A program made the position numbers and the translations under genes. The notes beneath the pieces are model-generated. The model saw only the letters and a program-made list of their open reading frames with translations. It searched no databases and had not been told where the DNA came from. Of a DNA stretch of 64,000 nt, positions 1-7,641 are shown piece by piece. Position 1 is the stretch's first letter; every line of letters begins with the position of its first letter. Source of the DNA: Chryseobacterium sp. CH25 (GTDB taxonomy: Bacteria; Bacteroidota; Bacteroidia; Flavobacteriales; Weeksellaceae); the NCBI RefSeq assembly GCF_004119455.1, contig NZ_NRQT01000009.1, forward strand, positions 1 to 64,000, written 5' to 3'.

Positions 1-955
1 CAGCGCAGGCGTTCTTGAAGTAACTGATACGAACAATTATTATCCATTTGGATTGAATCATATCAGTGATTTTAAAGGTCTTTTGGGTGGGTATTTAAAT
101 TATAAGTACAACGGGAAAGAGCTCCAAGAAACGGGTATGTATGATTATGGAGCAAGGTTCTATATGCCGGATTTGGGAAGATGGGGGGTGATTGATCCGT
201 TGGCTGAGAAAATGACGAGACATAGTCCGTATAATTATGCGTTTAATAATCCGATAAGATTTATTGATCCTGATGGTAGAGCTCCAGAACAAATAGAACC
301 AGGAAGTCAAGCCGAATGGAATAGACAGAAACAGGCTGTCCAAGTTCAACAAACATTAGCTATTGCTGCTAATATTGTTACAGGTGGAGCATTATCGGAT
401 AAAGTTCAAAGTTTGACATCTACTCTTAACAATATGAACACATTGGAAGCAAGTACTCAAGTTTACAGTTTAAGCAGTATTAGTTCTTCAGGTATTGGGG
501 GGACAACATATGATCCTAGTACAGGTAATATTGTTCTTACATATGGAACAGATGCTAATTTTGTACACGAAATGACTCACGGAGCGCAATTTGAATCTGG
601 AGATATTGGTTTTGACGGAACTACAGGTAATGTAGTTGCTCAAGATATAGGAGACGAAGTTTCAGCGTATAAGTCGCAATATTTTTATGATCCTTCTTCA
701 GTCTCTGGATTACCTTCAACATCGGGAACGACTGTAAATTCAGCTAACGATATTACTTCTGGTTGGGTAGAAGGACTTGATGGAGGTACTTTATATAATC
801 CTGGAGGCAGAGCGAATACAGCCGTTGCACCATTAAATGTAAATTCGACAAAAACTGATTTGATTAATGCTTATCCTCATAATGCGGCTACGTTGAATAC
901 CTTACCCAGTACTTTTACCCTTAAAAACGGTTGCCCAAATATAAAAATCAAGTAA
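1..955 (+). CDS. RHS repeat protein C-terminus with HExxH metallopeptidase tip (5' partial)
   Basis: The frame is open from base 2, so the gene starts outside the window. The first ~90 codons are the conserved end of an RHS core (YYPFGLNH, YNGKELQETGMYDYGAR, GRWGVIDPLAE, ending in FIDPDGR). RHS proteins form a shell that releases a variable C-terminal toxin after the PDGR junction. The tip here carries HEMTH (about bases 568-585), a zincin HExxH motif, and a downstream DEVSAYKSQY that could supply a third zinc ligand. I infer a metallopeptidase toxin delivered to rival cells; the secretion route is not visible. The stop shares its last base with the ATG of a small lipoprotein gene, the expected place for an immunity gene. 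The toxin activity is inferred from the motif and context only. Confidence 0.85.
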   Translation, partial: SAGVLEVTDTNNYYPFGLNHISDFKGLLGGYLNYKYNGKELQETGMYDYGARFYMPDLGRWGVIDPLAEKMTRHSPYNYAFNNPIRFIDPDGRAPEQIEPGSQAEWNRQKQAVQVQQTLAIAANIVTGGALSDKVQSLTSTLNNMNTLEASTQVYSLSSISSSGIGGTTYDPSTGNIVLTYGTDANFVHEMTHGAQFESGDIGFDGTTGNVVAQDIGDEVSAYKSQYFYDPSSVSGLPSTSGTTVNSANDITSGWVEGLDGGTLYNPGGRANTAVAPLNVNSTKTDLINAYPHNAATLNTLPSTFTLKNGCPNIKIK

Positions 956-1310
956 TGAAAAAATTAGGAATATTTTGTTTATTTTTTGTTATATGCTCTT
1001 GCATTACAAAGAAGAACCTATATGGTAATTACCAATATAAAGGTGTTTCGAATGGTTTTCCAAAAGAATATAATCTTTTAATAAAAAAGATAGTTTTCAT
1101 ATATCGTACAAATCTCAAGACGCTTCTCCGAAATGTAGAGGTAAGTGGGAAATTTTACAAGATACTCTATATTTAAGATGTAATAAAGAAAACGTAGTTA
1201 CTAATATGCTATCTAACGGTTATATGAATCAAAGAGATTATAAGCTTAAAATAATTGGAAATAAAAAACTTATGATGTTTAAAGAAAATATTATTTTAAA
1301 TAAAAAATAA
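955..1310 (+). pseudogene. Small lipoprotein, candidate immunity protein, frameshifted
   Basis: ATG at 955 overlaps the toxin stop (TAATG). The N-terminus is a lipoprotein signal with lipobox-like ICSC, placing the product on a membrane facing the periplasm. The reading frame as given stops at 1176. Adding one A to the A6 run at 1083-1088 restores a continuous frame to the TAA at 1308-1310. The restored part reads like a small Bacteroidota lipoprotein (GKWEILQDTLYL, then NKKLMMFKENI). Position directly after the toxin suggests immunity to the metallopeptidase tip. The break is either genuine or a homopolymer undercall. No family is recognised. Confidence 0.6.
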
Positions 1311-1354
1311 TGCTTCTTTACACTACGCAAAGTCTCCCGACTTTGAGAGGATAA

Positions 1355-1390
1355 TAAAAACCCACCGCAATTGCGGTGGGCTTTGTGTCG
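1355..1390 (+). terminator. Strong palindromic hairpin after module 1
   Basis: A perfect 20-base palindrome (CCCACCGCAA and its complement) at 1361-1380 is preceded by an A-rich stretch and followed by CTTTGTG. It ends the first toxin/immunity module. A second weaker hairpin, built on GTTCTGTTT and its complement, lies at about 1400-1424. Confidence 0.6.
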
Positions 1391-1474
1391 TAATTGCGGT
1401 TCTGTTTATATATAAAACAGAACTATAACTTTGGTATAGTCATTTAAATAAAAGATTCAGTATAATTTATTTAA

Positions 1475-2858
1475 ATTTACCCAGGCAGATTACCCAAGAC
1501 TCTAAGGTAACCCAGTATACCTACAGAGCCGATGGAAGTAAGCTAAAGAAGCTCTTTGGAAATTTAGAAACCGATTACCTAGATGGATTCCAATACAAAT
1601 CTACGTTTTTAGTAGAGTCGTGGAACGGAGAAGGGATGTTTGTTCCCGATCCTAACGAAGTCCCGGAACTGAAACTAAGAATTATCCCTACTTCAGAAGG
1701 CTATTATGATGCTTTACTGAATCAGTATGTGTATAATTTTACAGATCATTTAGGAAATGTAAGACTAAGTTATACTGATACTAATAAAGATGGAATCATG
1801 CAACCTAGACAGTATTCAGTAACCCAGTGTATTGGTAGATTTTGTAACACAGTTTGGAAGCCTGGAGAGATTGTGGATGTAAATAATTATATTATCCATT
1901 CGGGATGTTGCATGAAGATAACGGAATTGCCCAGAATGCTTATCAGTACAAGTACAACGGGAAAGAGCTTCAAGAGACTGGGATGTATGATTATGGAGCA
2001 AGGATGTATATGCCGGATATTGGTAGATGGGGAGTGGTGGATCCGCTGGCGGAAATGTATCGTCGTCATACTCCATATGCTTATGCTGTAAATAATCCTA
2101 TTTATTTTATTGATCCAGATGGAAGAGCTCCTTTTACTGATTACTTTGGTTTAAATGGAAGTTATTTAGGAACTGATGGTGTTAATAATGGAAAAGTAAG
2201 AGTTGCATTAAATTCTGCTGAAGAAAATAGAATTACATCTTCAATTAAAGACGGAAAAATAACTCTAAATTCTAAAGCCTATTCAGATGGTTTAATTGAC
2301 CTACCTTCAGAGAATTTAATTTCTGAAATGGATGCAGCTTATTCTAAGATGGAAACTAACGGTATGAATGAACAAGCAATCGTAGTAGGAGATAAAAATG
2401 GTTTAGAAGGTTTAGCCACTGTTTCTAGCACAGATAAAGGAAGTGTAAAGACGGGTTTAGCTGAAAATGAACTTACAGGCAAAGGTTATGGTTTATCGCA
2501 CAATATTCATACTCATGATGCTGTGTTGAAATTTGACACAAGTGGTAATGCTATCGTTGGTGGATTTAATCCATCTGGAGCCGATAAATCTGGAGCACTT
2601 TTCACTCAACCAAATGCAGTTCTGGGATATGATGTTGCAACTAATACAAGTAAAATAACAAGTGCTGAGATAACAAGTGCCCAAAGTACTGTTGGTAATT
2701 TTGTTCCATTAGATCCAGCTAACTATAATAAAATAATAACTTATTACAATAATTCCGGCTCTGTTCATACTATGAATTATGGTACTTTTAAAAATAACGT
2801 TGAAAAAATAAAAATAGGAGCTGCAATAATTAATCTTTCAAGACCTAGACCTCAATAA
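1475..2858 (+). pseudogene. Orphan RHS C-terminal module 2, JAB-like toxin tip, frameshifted core
   Basis: No start codon or promoter is evident; the fragment begins mid-core at about 1475-1485. The first part (about 1480-1890) reads as RHS core (TYRADGSKLKKLFGNLETDY, TDHLGNVRLSY). At about 1885-1893 the expected NNYYPFG is broken by two extra bases, or one missing, and the second part continues in another frame from HEDNGIAQNAYQYKYNGKEL to PDGR at about 2125. The tip after PDGR contains HTH (about 2500) followed by PSGAD, which fits the JAMM pattern HxH...SxxD of JAB-like toxins. JAMM proteins are zinc isopeptidases; activity here is inferred. It looks like a silent cassette that could replace the expressed tip by recombination through the repeated core end. 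Confidence 0.7.
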
Positions 2859-2859
2859 T

Positions 2860-3336
2860 ATGAAAAATCTTATTTTATTTTTATTTTTATTTTCTTCCGT
2901 TAATGCGCAAGAATTGAATTTATATTCCTTAATTAATAAAAGTTATTCTATTAATAAAGGAGATTATTCTACTGTTAATAATAAAAAATTAACTTTTATC
3001 ATACCTAAGAATATATCTTTTTTAAAAACAGATTATATTGAAGAAAAATATTCTTTTGAAATAATACCCTTTAAAAATGAAGGTGATTTTAAAAATTTTC
3101 TAAAATTTCGAAATGATAATACATTTTTATTCGATATAATAATTGATAATATTTATGAAAACTCTTTAGTTGTAACACTAAAAATAATGTCAACTAATTA
3201 TAAAATGTATTCTGAAGGTTCTTTTCCTTTTTTTATTTTTGAAGATGAAAGGAAGGTACTTCTCAAATACAATAGTAAAAGTAAAAAATGGATTTTCTCT
3301 AAAATAATTGAAATATCAGACGAACCCCATACATAA
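2860..3336 (+). CDS. Secreted protein, candidate immunity to JAB-like tip
   Basis: 158 residues, starting one base after the stop of the JAB-like tip. The N-terminus is a signal peptide (MKNLILFLFLFSSVNAQ) with probable cleavage after NAQ, so the mature protein is periplasmic or membrane-associated. The rest is very AT-rich in codon use and Lys/Asn/Ile-rich, with no family I recognise. Location and signal peptide fit an immunity protein acting where the toxin arrives. The next RHS module starts nine bases downstream, so this gene is tightly packed in the array. Confidence 0.7.
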   Translation: MKNLILFLFLFSSVNAQELNLYSLINKSYSINKGDYSTVNNKKLTFIIPKNISFLKTDYIEEKYSFEIIPFKNEGDFKNFLKFRNDNTFLFDIIIDNIYENSLVVTLKIMSTNYKMYSEGSFPFFIFEDERKVLLKYNSKSKKWIFSKIIEISDEPHT

Positions 3337-3344
3337 GCCGGGAG

Positions 3345-4253
3345 TTGGTAATATTCAATGCCTACCCATTTGGATTAAACCACATCAGTGAGTTTAAAAG
3401 CCTTTTGGGTGGGTATTTAAATTACAAGTACAACGGGAAGGAGTTGCAGGAGACGGGGATGTATGATTATGGAGCAAGGATGTATATGGCGGATCTGGGA
3501 AGATGGGGAGTCGTAGATCCACTGGCAGAAAAAATGACAAGACATAGCCCTTATAATTATGCATTTAATAATCCATTAAGGTTTATTGATCCGGATGGAA
3601 GAAGTCCTCTTACAGATTATTATAACTTAAAAGGTCAGCTTACAAAACATGTTGAAGATGGAAAACTTGATAAAAAAGTAGTTTTAACCACTAGTAAAAA
3701 GGAAGCTGATACAGATGTCACAATTAGTGCAGGTCATGTTATTAATCAGGTATCTAATGATCAATTAAAACAAATTGACGATATATATACTTTTGGTAAA
3801 ACAGATAAAACAGGAACTGGAAAAGGATTTTTGTTTGGACAAAATGGGAAATCATCAAAAACAGTAACAGGAGAGAAAGCAGGAGAAGTTGGGGCTAAAG
3901 AATGGATAGATGCTAAGAAAGATTTGAGTGAAAAAGGTGATAAGACAGCTTCTGATGCCCACCTGCATCCTTTGCACTACGATAGTGATGGTAATGTTAC
4001 TAGTTATGGAGCACCTACACCCTCACTAGGAAAAGGTAAAGATACAGACCCTAAAAATATGATAGGAAACACACAACCTTCTATGGTATTAGGATGGACT
4101 GAAAACCAAGGATCATTACCTTCTGGTCAAATAGGTGGAACACCGTCTCCTAATACATATACACCCACAGTAGGGTTTTATAATACAGGAGGTTCTATAA
4201 TTACAATAGATTATTCATCATTTAAAAAAGCAATGAAAAAAATAAACAAATAA
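3345..4253 (+). CDS. Orphan RHS C-terminal module 3, JAB-like toxin tip
   Basis: The frame opens with a TTG at 3345 but carries no proper start. Homology to module 1 begins at about 3357 with AYPFGLNHISEF and runs through YNGKELQETGMYDYGAR to FIDPDGR at about 3598. The tip starts DYYNLKG and contains AHLHP (about 3955-3975) followed by a TPSLGKGKDTD stretch, similar to the JAMM HxHP...S...D arrangement in module 2. The two tips share length, the opening DY[YF]xLxG, and a late GxYNTGGS/YYNNSGS block, so they look paralogous. Known families named JAB-like toxin occur at RHS tips; assignment here is by motif. Lacking a promoter and signal, it is probably a silent donor module. Confidence 0.7.
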   Translation: MVIFNAYPFGLNHISEFKSLLGGYLNYKYNGKELQETGMYDYGARMYMADLGRWGVVDPLAEKMTRHSPYNYAFNNPLRFIDPDGRSPLTDYYNLKGQLTKHVEDGKLDKKVVLTTSKKEADTDVTISAGHVINQVSNDQLKQIDDIYTFGKTDKTGTGKGFLFGQNGKSSKTVTGEKAGEVGAKEWIDAKKDLSEKGDKTASDAHLHPLHYDSDGNVTSYGAPTPSLGKGKDTDPKNMIGNTQPSMVLGWTENQGSLPSGQIGGTPSPNTYTPTVGFYNTGGSIITIDYSSFKKAMKKINK

Positions 4254-4256
4254 TTA

Positions 4257-4791
4257 TGAAATATTCAATCTTTTTATTATTGATTTTATTAATCAGTTCT
4301 TGTACTTCATATATTGATATATCAAAAATAATATAAATAATGATAGTATGATATTTGAGTATGGTAACAATGAAAATAAACTTAAATATATAAATAAAGT
4401 AAATGCTTCTGCAGATCACGAAATATATTATACAACAAATTTTTCAATAACGTTACCCAAGGGTATAATAAATTGGGCAAAGAGCGATAATAATTTTTTC
4501 TTTGAATATGATGATAAACAAATCATATACATATATTCTGCTTATAAAAATGAAGAAAAAGAATCTGATGATTGGAAGTTATTAGAAGTTGAACCTAATG
4601 ATATCGGAAACTATTTGAATAATTACTGGGAGAAAAGGGGATATAAAGAAGAATATTTATTTAAAGAGCATGTTGGTAGAATATCAAAAATTTATACAAA
4701 TGGGAAATACAAAATATTGCTTTATAATATAAAACCTGAAAAGTTTTCTACATTTACTCAAAGTGCAAAAACGTTTAATGTAATTTTTTAA
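4257..4791 (+). pseudogene. Lipoprotein, candidate immunity protein, frameshifted
   Basis: ATG at 4257 lies three bases after the stop of module 3. The N-terminus is a lipoprotein signal (MKYSIFLLLILLISSC) with lipobox ISSC. The frame hits TAA after 27 codons. Adding one A to the A5 run at 4323-4327 joins it to the long frame ending at 4791, giving about 178 residues. The downstream frame is Lys/Asn/Tyr-rich with no recognised family. Order and lipidation fit immunity to the JAB-like tip. The break pattern (one base short in an A run) is the same as in the first module's immunity gene. Confidence 0.6.
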
Positions 4792-4817
4792 AACAAAAAA
4801 GCCTAAAAAGAAAAAAA

Positions 4818-5380
4818 ATGAGTTATAGATTTTTTTGTATTTTGCTGGTATTTAGTTCGCATTTTTATTCAGCACAAGATATAGAAGTAATGGAATTTAC
4901 TTATGAAAATCGTATTAGCTATCTGAATTTTCATAATAAAAAACGGTAAGTCATGATGAAATAGATACATCGAAAAATCTATCTTTAATTACAAACAACA
5001 TTCCGAATTTTAAGGATTTAAAAAAATGTAATAACAAAAATTGTTATACAATTTCTATCAATGATACTATAGTAAGTAGTGATTTTATTTTACCCAGTAA
5101 TCTAAATATAAAGGATAAATTAAATAATGTAAAACCTTATATGAAGGATTATCTAAATAACCTTGTTACTAATCAAAAAGTATTAAAGAAAAAGTCAGGT
5201 TATATATTATATCAAAATGATCTTAAGAATGTGATTCTTATTGGTCTAAAAATGACAAAATCTTACTATAATATGCATACAGCTAATTTAAAATTATGTG
5301 GAAATCCTAATGATAAAATAGTAGTATATAGATTTTTAAATGGAAATGATGAATATGAAATTGAACATGGGTCATTATGA
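4818..5380 (+). pseudogene. Secreted protein of the immunity region, frameshifted
   Basis: ATG at 4818 with a signal peptide (MSYRFFCILLVFSSHFYSAQ). The given frame ends at 4949. Adding one A to the A6 run at 4938-4943 continues it without stops through SHDEIDTSKNLSLITNN to the stop at 5380, about 187 residues. It follows the lipoprotein gene by 26 bases and precedes the hairpin at 5404-5426. Either it is a second immunity gene of module 3 or it is an orphan immunity gene whose toxin was lost. No family is recognised. Confidence 0.55.
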
Positions 5381-5403
5381 TATTATTTTATAAATGATGT
5401 ATT

Positions 5404-5426
5404 AAAGCTACTCAATGAGTAGCTTT
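5404..5426. terminator. Hairpin before RHS module 4
   Basis: A perfect ten-base stem (AAAGCTACTC / GAGTAGCTTT) with a three-base loop sits between the secreted-protein gene and RHS module 4. It is followed by TAAAATAAT, so it is terminator-like for the upstream gene, and it isolates module 4 from upstream transcription. Confidence 0.5.
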
Positions 5427-5428
5427 AA

Positions 5429-6268
5429 AATAATAAGTACAACGGCAAAGAACTCCAAGAGACTGGGATGTATGATTATGGAGCAAGAATATATATGTCG
5501 GATTTGGGTAGATGGGGAGTATTAGATCCATTGGCTGAAGCTTCACGTAATTTTTCTCTATATAATTATGTATTTAATAATCCTATAAGATTTATTGATC
5601 CTGATGGCAGAAGTCCTTTTGATAATGTAGATCCGATTAAAAAGGGATTTACTATCACAACCATTAATGATTCTGAAGGCGAAAATTTAGGGCGTACTAC
5701 GGATCGTTTTAATACTGCTAGAAAATTTTTTCAATCTCTTAGTGGAAGTGAAGTGACAGATGACTTAGTGACATCGGAAGATATTGAAAAAAAATCGGCA
5801 GTCATGATTACAAAAAAAACAACATCTTATAAATATTATAATAAGAATGGTAAAGAAATCAAGAGGTCTGAATACAAAAAGCTAATGGGATTAAAAGCAC
5901 AACCTTATATCGTGAAATTGAATAAAAATGAATATTATATAGTAAACTTAAATCAAACTCCTAAAAATGAGTCATTTGAGGAAGAAGGTTATAAGTTAAA
6001 TCATAGAATCCTATTAGAAAAATCTCTTATACGTCAAAATTATTCAGACTATACATCATTAGAGAACAAGAAGAATACAATAACATCACAAAGTGTAAAA
6101 GTGGTTGATTTAGAAACCGTAGACTTGGATTCCAATGTTAATCAGTCATTATTAATAGAAGTACAAAAAGCGCATATTTTCAACTATAATCAAATTAATA
6201 ATCAAATAAATAAAGCTCATGATATCCTTAAACAATCAATGGAATCTACGTCTAAAATTGGTGAGTAA
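5429..6268 (+). CDS. Orphan RHS C-terminal module 4, unrecognised toxin tip
   Basis: The in-frame stop at 5426-5428 leaves only the last part of the RHS core: KYNGKELQETGMYDYGAR from 5435, then FIDPDGR at about 5605. The only ATG is the internal one at 5468, so this is a displaced module rather than a full gene. The tip (about 215 residues after PDGR) is Lys/Asn-rich, with a YKYYNKNGKEIKRSEYKKL stretch and a predicted helical end (about 6120-6250). I see no catalytic motif and recognise no family. Its end overlaps the start of a membrane protein gene, the pattern of a toxin/immunity pair. It may be a new toxin type. Confidence 0.65.
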   Translation, partial: NNKYNGKELQETGMYDYGARIYMSDLGRWGVLDPLAEASRNFSLYNYVFNNPIRFIDPDGRSPFDNVDPIKKGFTITTINDSEGENLGRTTDRFNTARKFFQSLSGSEVTDDLVTSEDIEKKSAVMITKKTTSYKYYNKNGKEIKRSEYKKLMGLKAQPYIVKLNKNEYYIVNLNQTPKNESFEEEGYKLNHRILLEKSLIRQNYSDYTSLENKKNTITSQSVKVVDLETVDLDSNVNQSLLIEVQKAHIFNYNQINNQINKAHDILKQSMESTSKIGE

Positions 6269-6527
6269 GTTTTTGTTTCATTTTTGTGCAATTCTTATTA
6301 TAAATTTTATATATTTTCTTCTTGTCTATTATAATATTTTTGGATTAGAACAAATTATTAATGCTCGTAAAGTAGGAAGTAATAATGCAATGATAAATTT
6401 TATGACTATTGTATATTTAGTCCCATTAGTACTATCATATATATATTACATTATATTTATTTTTAGAAAAGAGAATTTATTCTTTAAAATTGTTTTTTTT
6501 ATATTAGCTTTAGTATTATCTCAATAA
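6261..6527 (+). CDS. Small membrane protein, candidate immunity to module 4
   Basis: The preferred start is GTG at 6261, overlapping the module 4 stop at 6266-6268; an ATG at 6219 in the same frame is the alternative. The product is about 88 residues with roughly three hydrophobic segments (FLFHFCAILIINFIYFLLVYY, then FMTIVYLVPLVLSYIYYIIF, then FFKIVFFILALVL). Small polytopic inner-membrane proteins are a common immunity type for toxins that act at the membrane or in the periplasm. The function is inferred from position only. Confidence 0.6.
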   Translation: MSKFLFHFCAILIINFIYFLLVYYNIFGLEQIINARKVGSNNAMINFMTIVYLVPLVLSYIYYIIFIFRKENLFFKIVFFILALVLSQ

Positions 6528-6654
6528 CCGTATTCTTATTATTTAAAAAGTTTTTGCAATGTCTTATTATTTTAAAAATGTAAAAGTAAACTTGGATTGT
6601 ACTATTTTTTAGAGATCTAGATCTAAGTTTATAAACTTTTACTACAAAATAAAA

Positions 6655-6670
6655 CCTGACATCAGTCAGG
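6655..6670 (-). terminator. Terminator of the double-glycine peptide gene
   Basis: Stem CCTGAC / GTCAGG with loop ATCA. Read on the minus strand it is followed by TTTTATTTT, and it lies nine bases beyond the stop of the peptide gene at 6679. Confidence 0.6.
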
Positions 6671-6678
6671 CTTATCTT

Positions 6679-6828
6679 TTAAACACACTTGTCAGCATCA
6701 TATAGTCTGCAGGGACCGTTTTCACGATATTGGCACGTTCCATCTGGGCAGCTTTGTCCCGGTTGTGGAACCCATCCGCCTGAGATCGTTTTTAAATCCG
6801 TTTTTGTTAGTTTTTTTAGATTTCTCAT
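6679..6828 (-). CDS. Bacteriocin-like peptide with double-glycine leader
   Basis: A 49-residue ORF from the ATG at 6828 to TAA at 6679. The leader MRNLKKLTKTDLKTISGG matches the double-glycine leaders that C39-peptidase ABC transporters cleave; short peptides of this type are common in Chryseobacterium and are usually annotated bacteriocin-like. The predicted mature part (31 residues, starting WVPQPG) has four cysteines (C27, C32, C40, C48) and is rich in Pro, Gly and Asp, which could allow two disulfides. A terminator follows directly, so it is a single-gene unit. No transporter or maturation enzyme is visible nearby. Whether it is an antimicrobial or a signal peptide cannot be told from sequence. 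Confidence 0.75.
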   Translation of the reverse strand: MRNLKKLTKTDLKTISGGWVPQPGQSCPDGTCQYRENGPCRLYDADKCV

Positions 6829-7024
6829 ACGTTTAATTTGGTTTTTAGTTACTCTACTCTGTAAGCTTTTCGAGGTCCGCTTGCAACGAATTTATAAAAA
6901 ATGTTCAAATAAAATCACTGTCTGTAGAAAAAAGAATCAGATCTTGTAAATAAATGTAATTTTACAGAGATGCTTTTTAGTGCTACAAGCTAAAAGGTTA
7001 CATTAGAAGATAAGAATTGGACTT

Positions 7025-7399
7025 ATGGAAAGTAATACAGAAATAGAAATTGATAAATCCAGCAAAAGAATTATTAAAATATTTATAGCTGTTTTTGTAG
7101 GTATTTTTGTCATTACAATATTATATCTCATTATAAATTCAAACGAACTGGTAAAAAGACAATTATTATCTATTGAAAGGTACACAAGAGTAATTGATAT
7201 TTATAATAATAAAAAAGAGCATAATTTTCCTTATGTTAAATATTCTAACGGAACTCAGAAAGTTTTAGGATTTTCATATCAAATAGGTGATTCAGTTTCA
7301 AAAAGTAAAGGTGATTCTGTTGAATATATTTTTAGAAAAGATAGCATAATAGTATATAATCTTTTTGAAGAGTCCAGAAAAAATGGATATTTAAAATAG
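7025..7399 (+). CDS. Single-pass membrane protein, unknown
   Basis: 124 residues. A hydrophilic N-terminus of about 18 residues is followed by one strong transmembrane helix (IIKIFIAVFVGIFVITILYLII, about residues 15-37), then an extracytoplasmic domain with KVLGFSYQIGDSVSKSKGDSV and YIFRKDSIIVYN. I recognise no family. It sits between the RHS modules and purB, with AT-rich codon use like the RHS region, so it may belong to the accessory segment. A weak hairpin (ACTTCC / GGAAGT, 7406-7422) follows the stop. Confidence 0.65.
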   Translation: MESNTEIEIDKSSKRIIKIFIAVFVGIFVITILYLIINSNELVKRQLLSIERYTRVIDIYNNKKEHNFPYVKYSNGTQKVLGFSYQIGDSVSKSKGDSVEYIFRKDSIIVYNLFEESRKNGYLK

Positions 7400-7405
7400 A
7401 ATAAC

Positions 7406-7422
7406 ACTTCCTTTAAGGAAGT
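7406..7422 (+). terminator. Weak hairpin after membrane protein gene
   Basis: Stem ACTTCC / GGAAGT with a five-base TTTAA loop begins six bases after the stop at 7399. The following T tract is poor (TCCTATTT), so termination would be partial. Confidence 0.35.
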
Positions 7423-7609
7423 TCCTATTTCGCAAATTCTCCTGACTTTGAGCTGATCAAATTCAGAAAAATATTACAGTTATTGATGCAGACGTGAATA
7501 TAGAACTACGAACCCAATATAATTATAAGTGAAAACTTGTCACAATTCTCTACAAACAACGATCACAAAAATCATAAAACCAAGATTTTCATCTCTCACT
7601 GAAAAACCG

Positions 7610-7617
7610 TATTTTTG
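7610..7617 (+). promoter_or_regulatory. purB -7 element
   Basis: TATTTTTG matches the Bacteroidota -7 consensus TAnnTTTG, 25 bases upstream of the purB ATG. A clear -33 TTTG at the right spacing is not obvious. Confidence 0.5.
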
Positions 7618-7641
7618 TACATCTAAAAAGTAAAAGAACGA

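Noticed and set aside
6689..6949. Plus-strand ORF of 86 codons
   Set aside because: It is antisense to the double-glycine peptide gene, has no family features and arises by chance.
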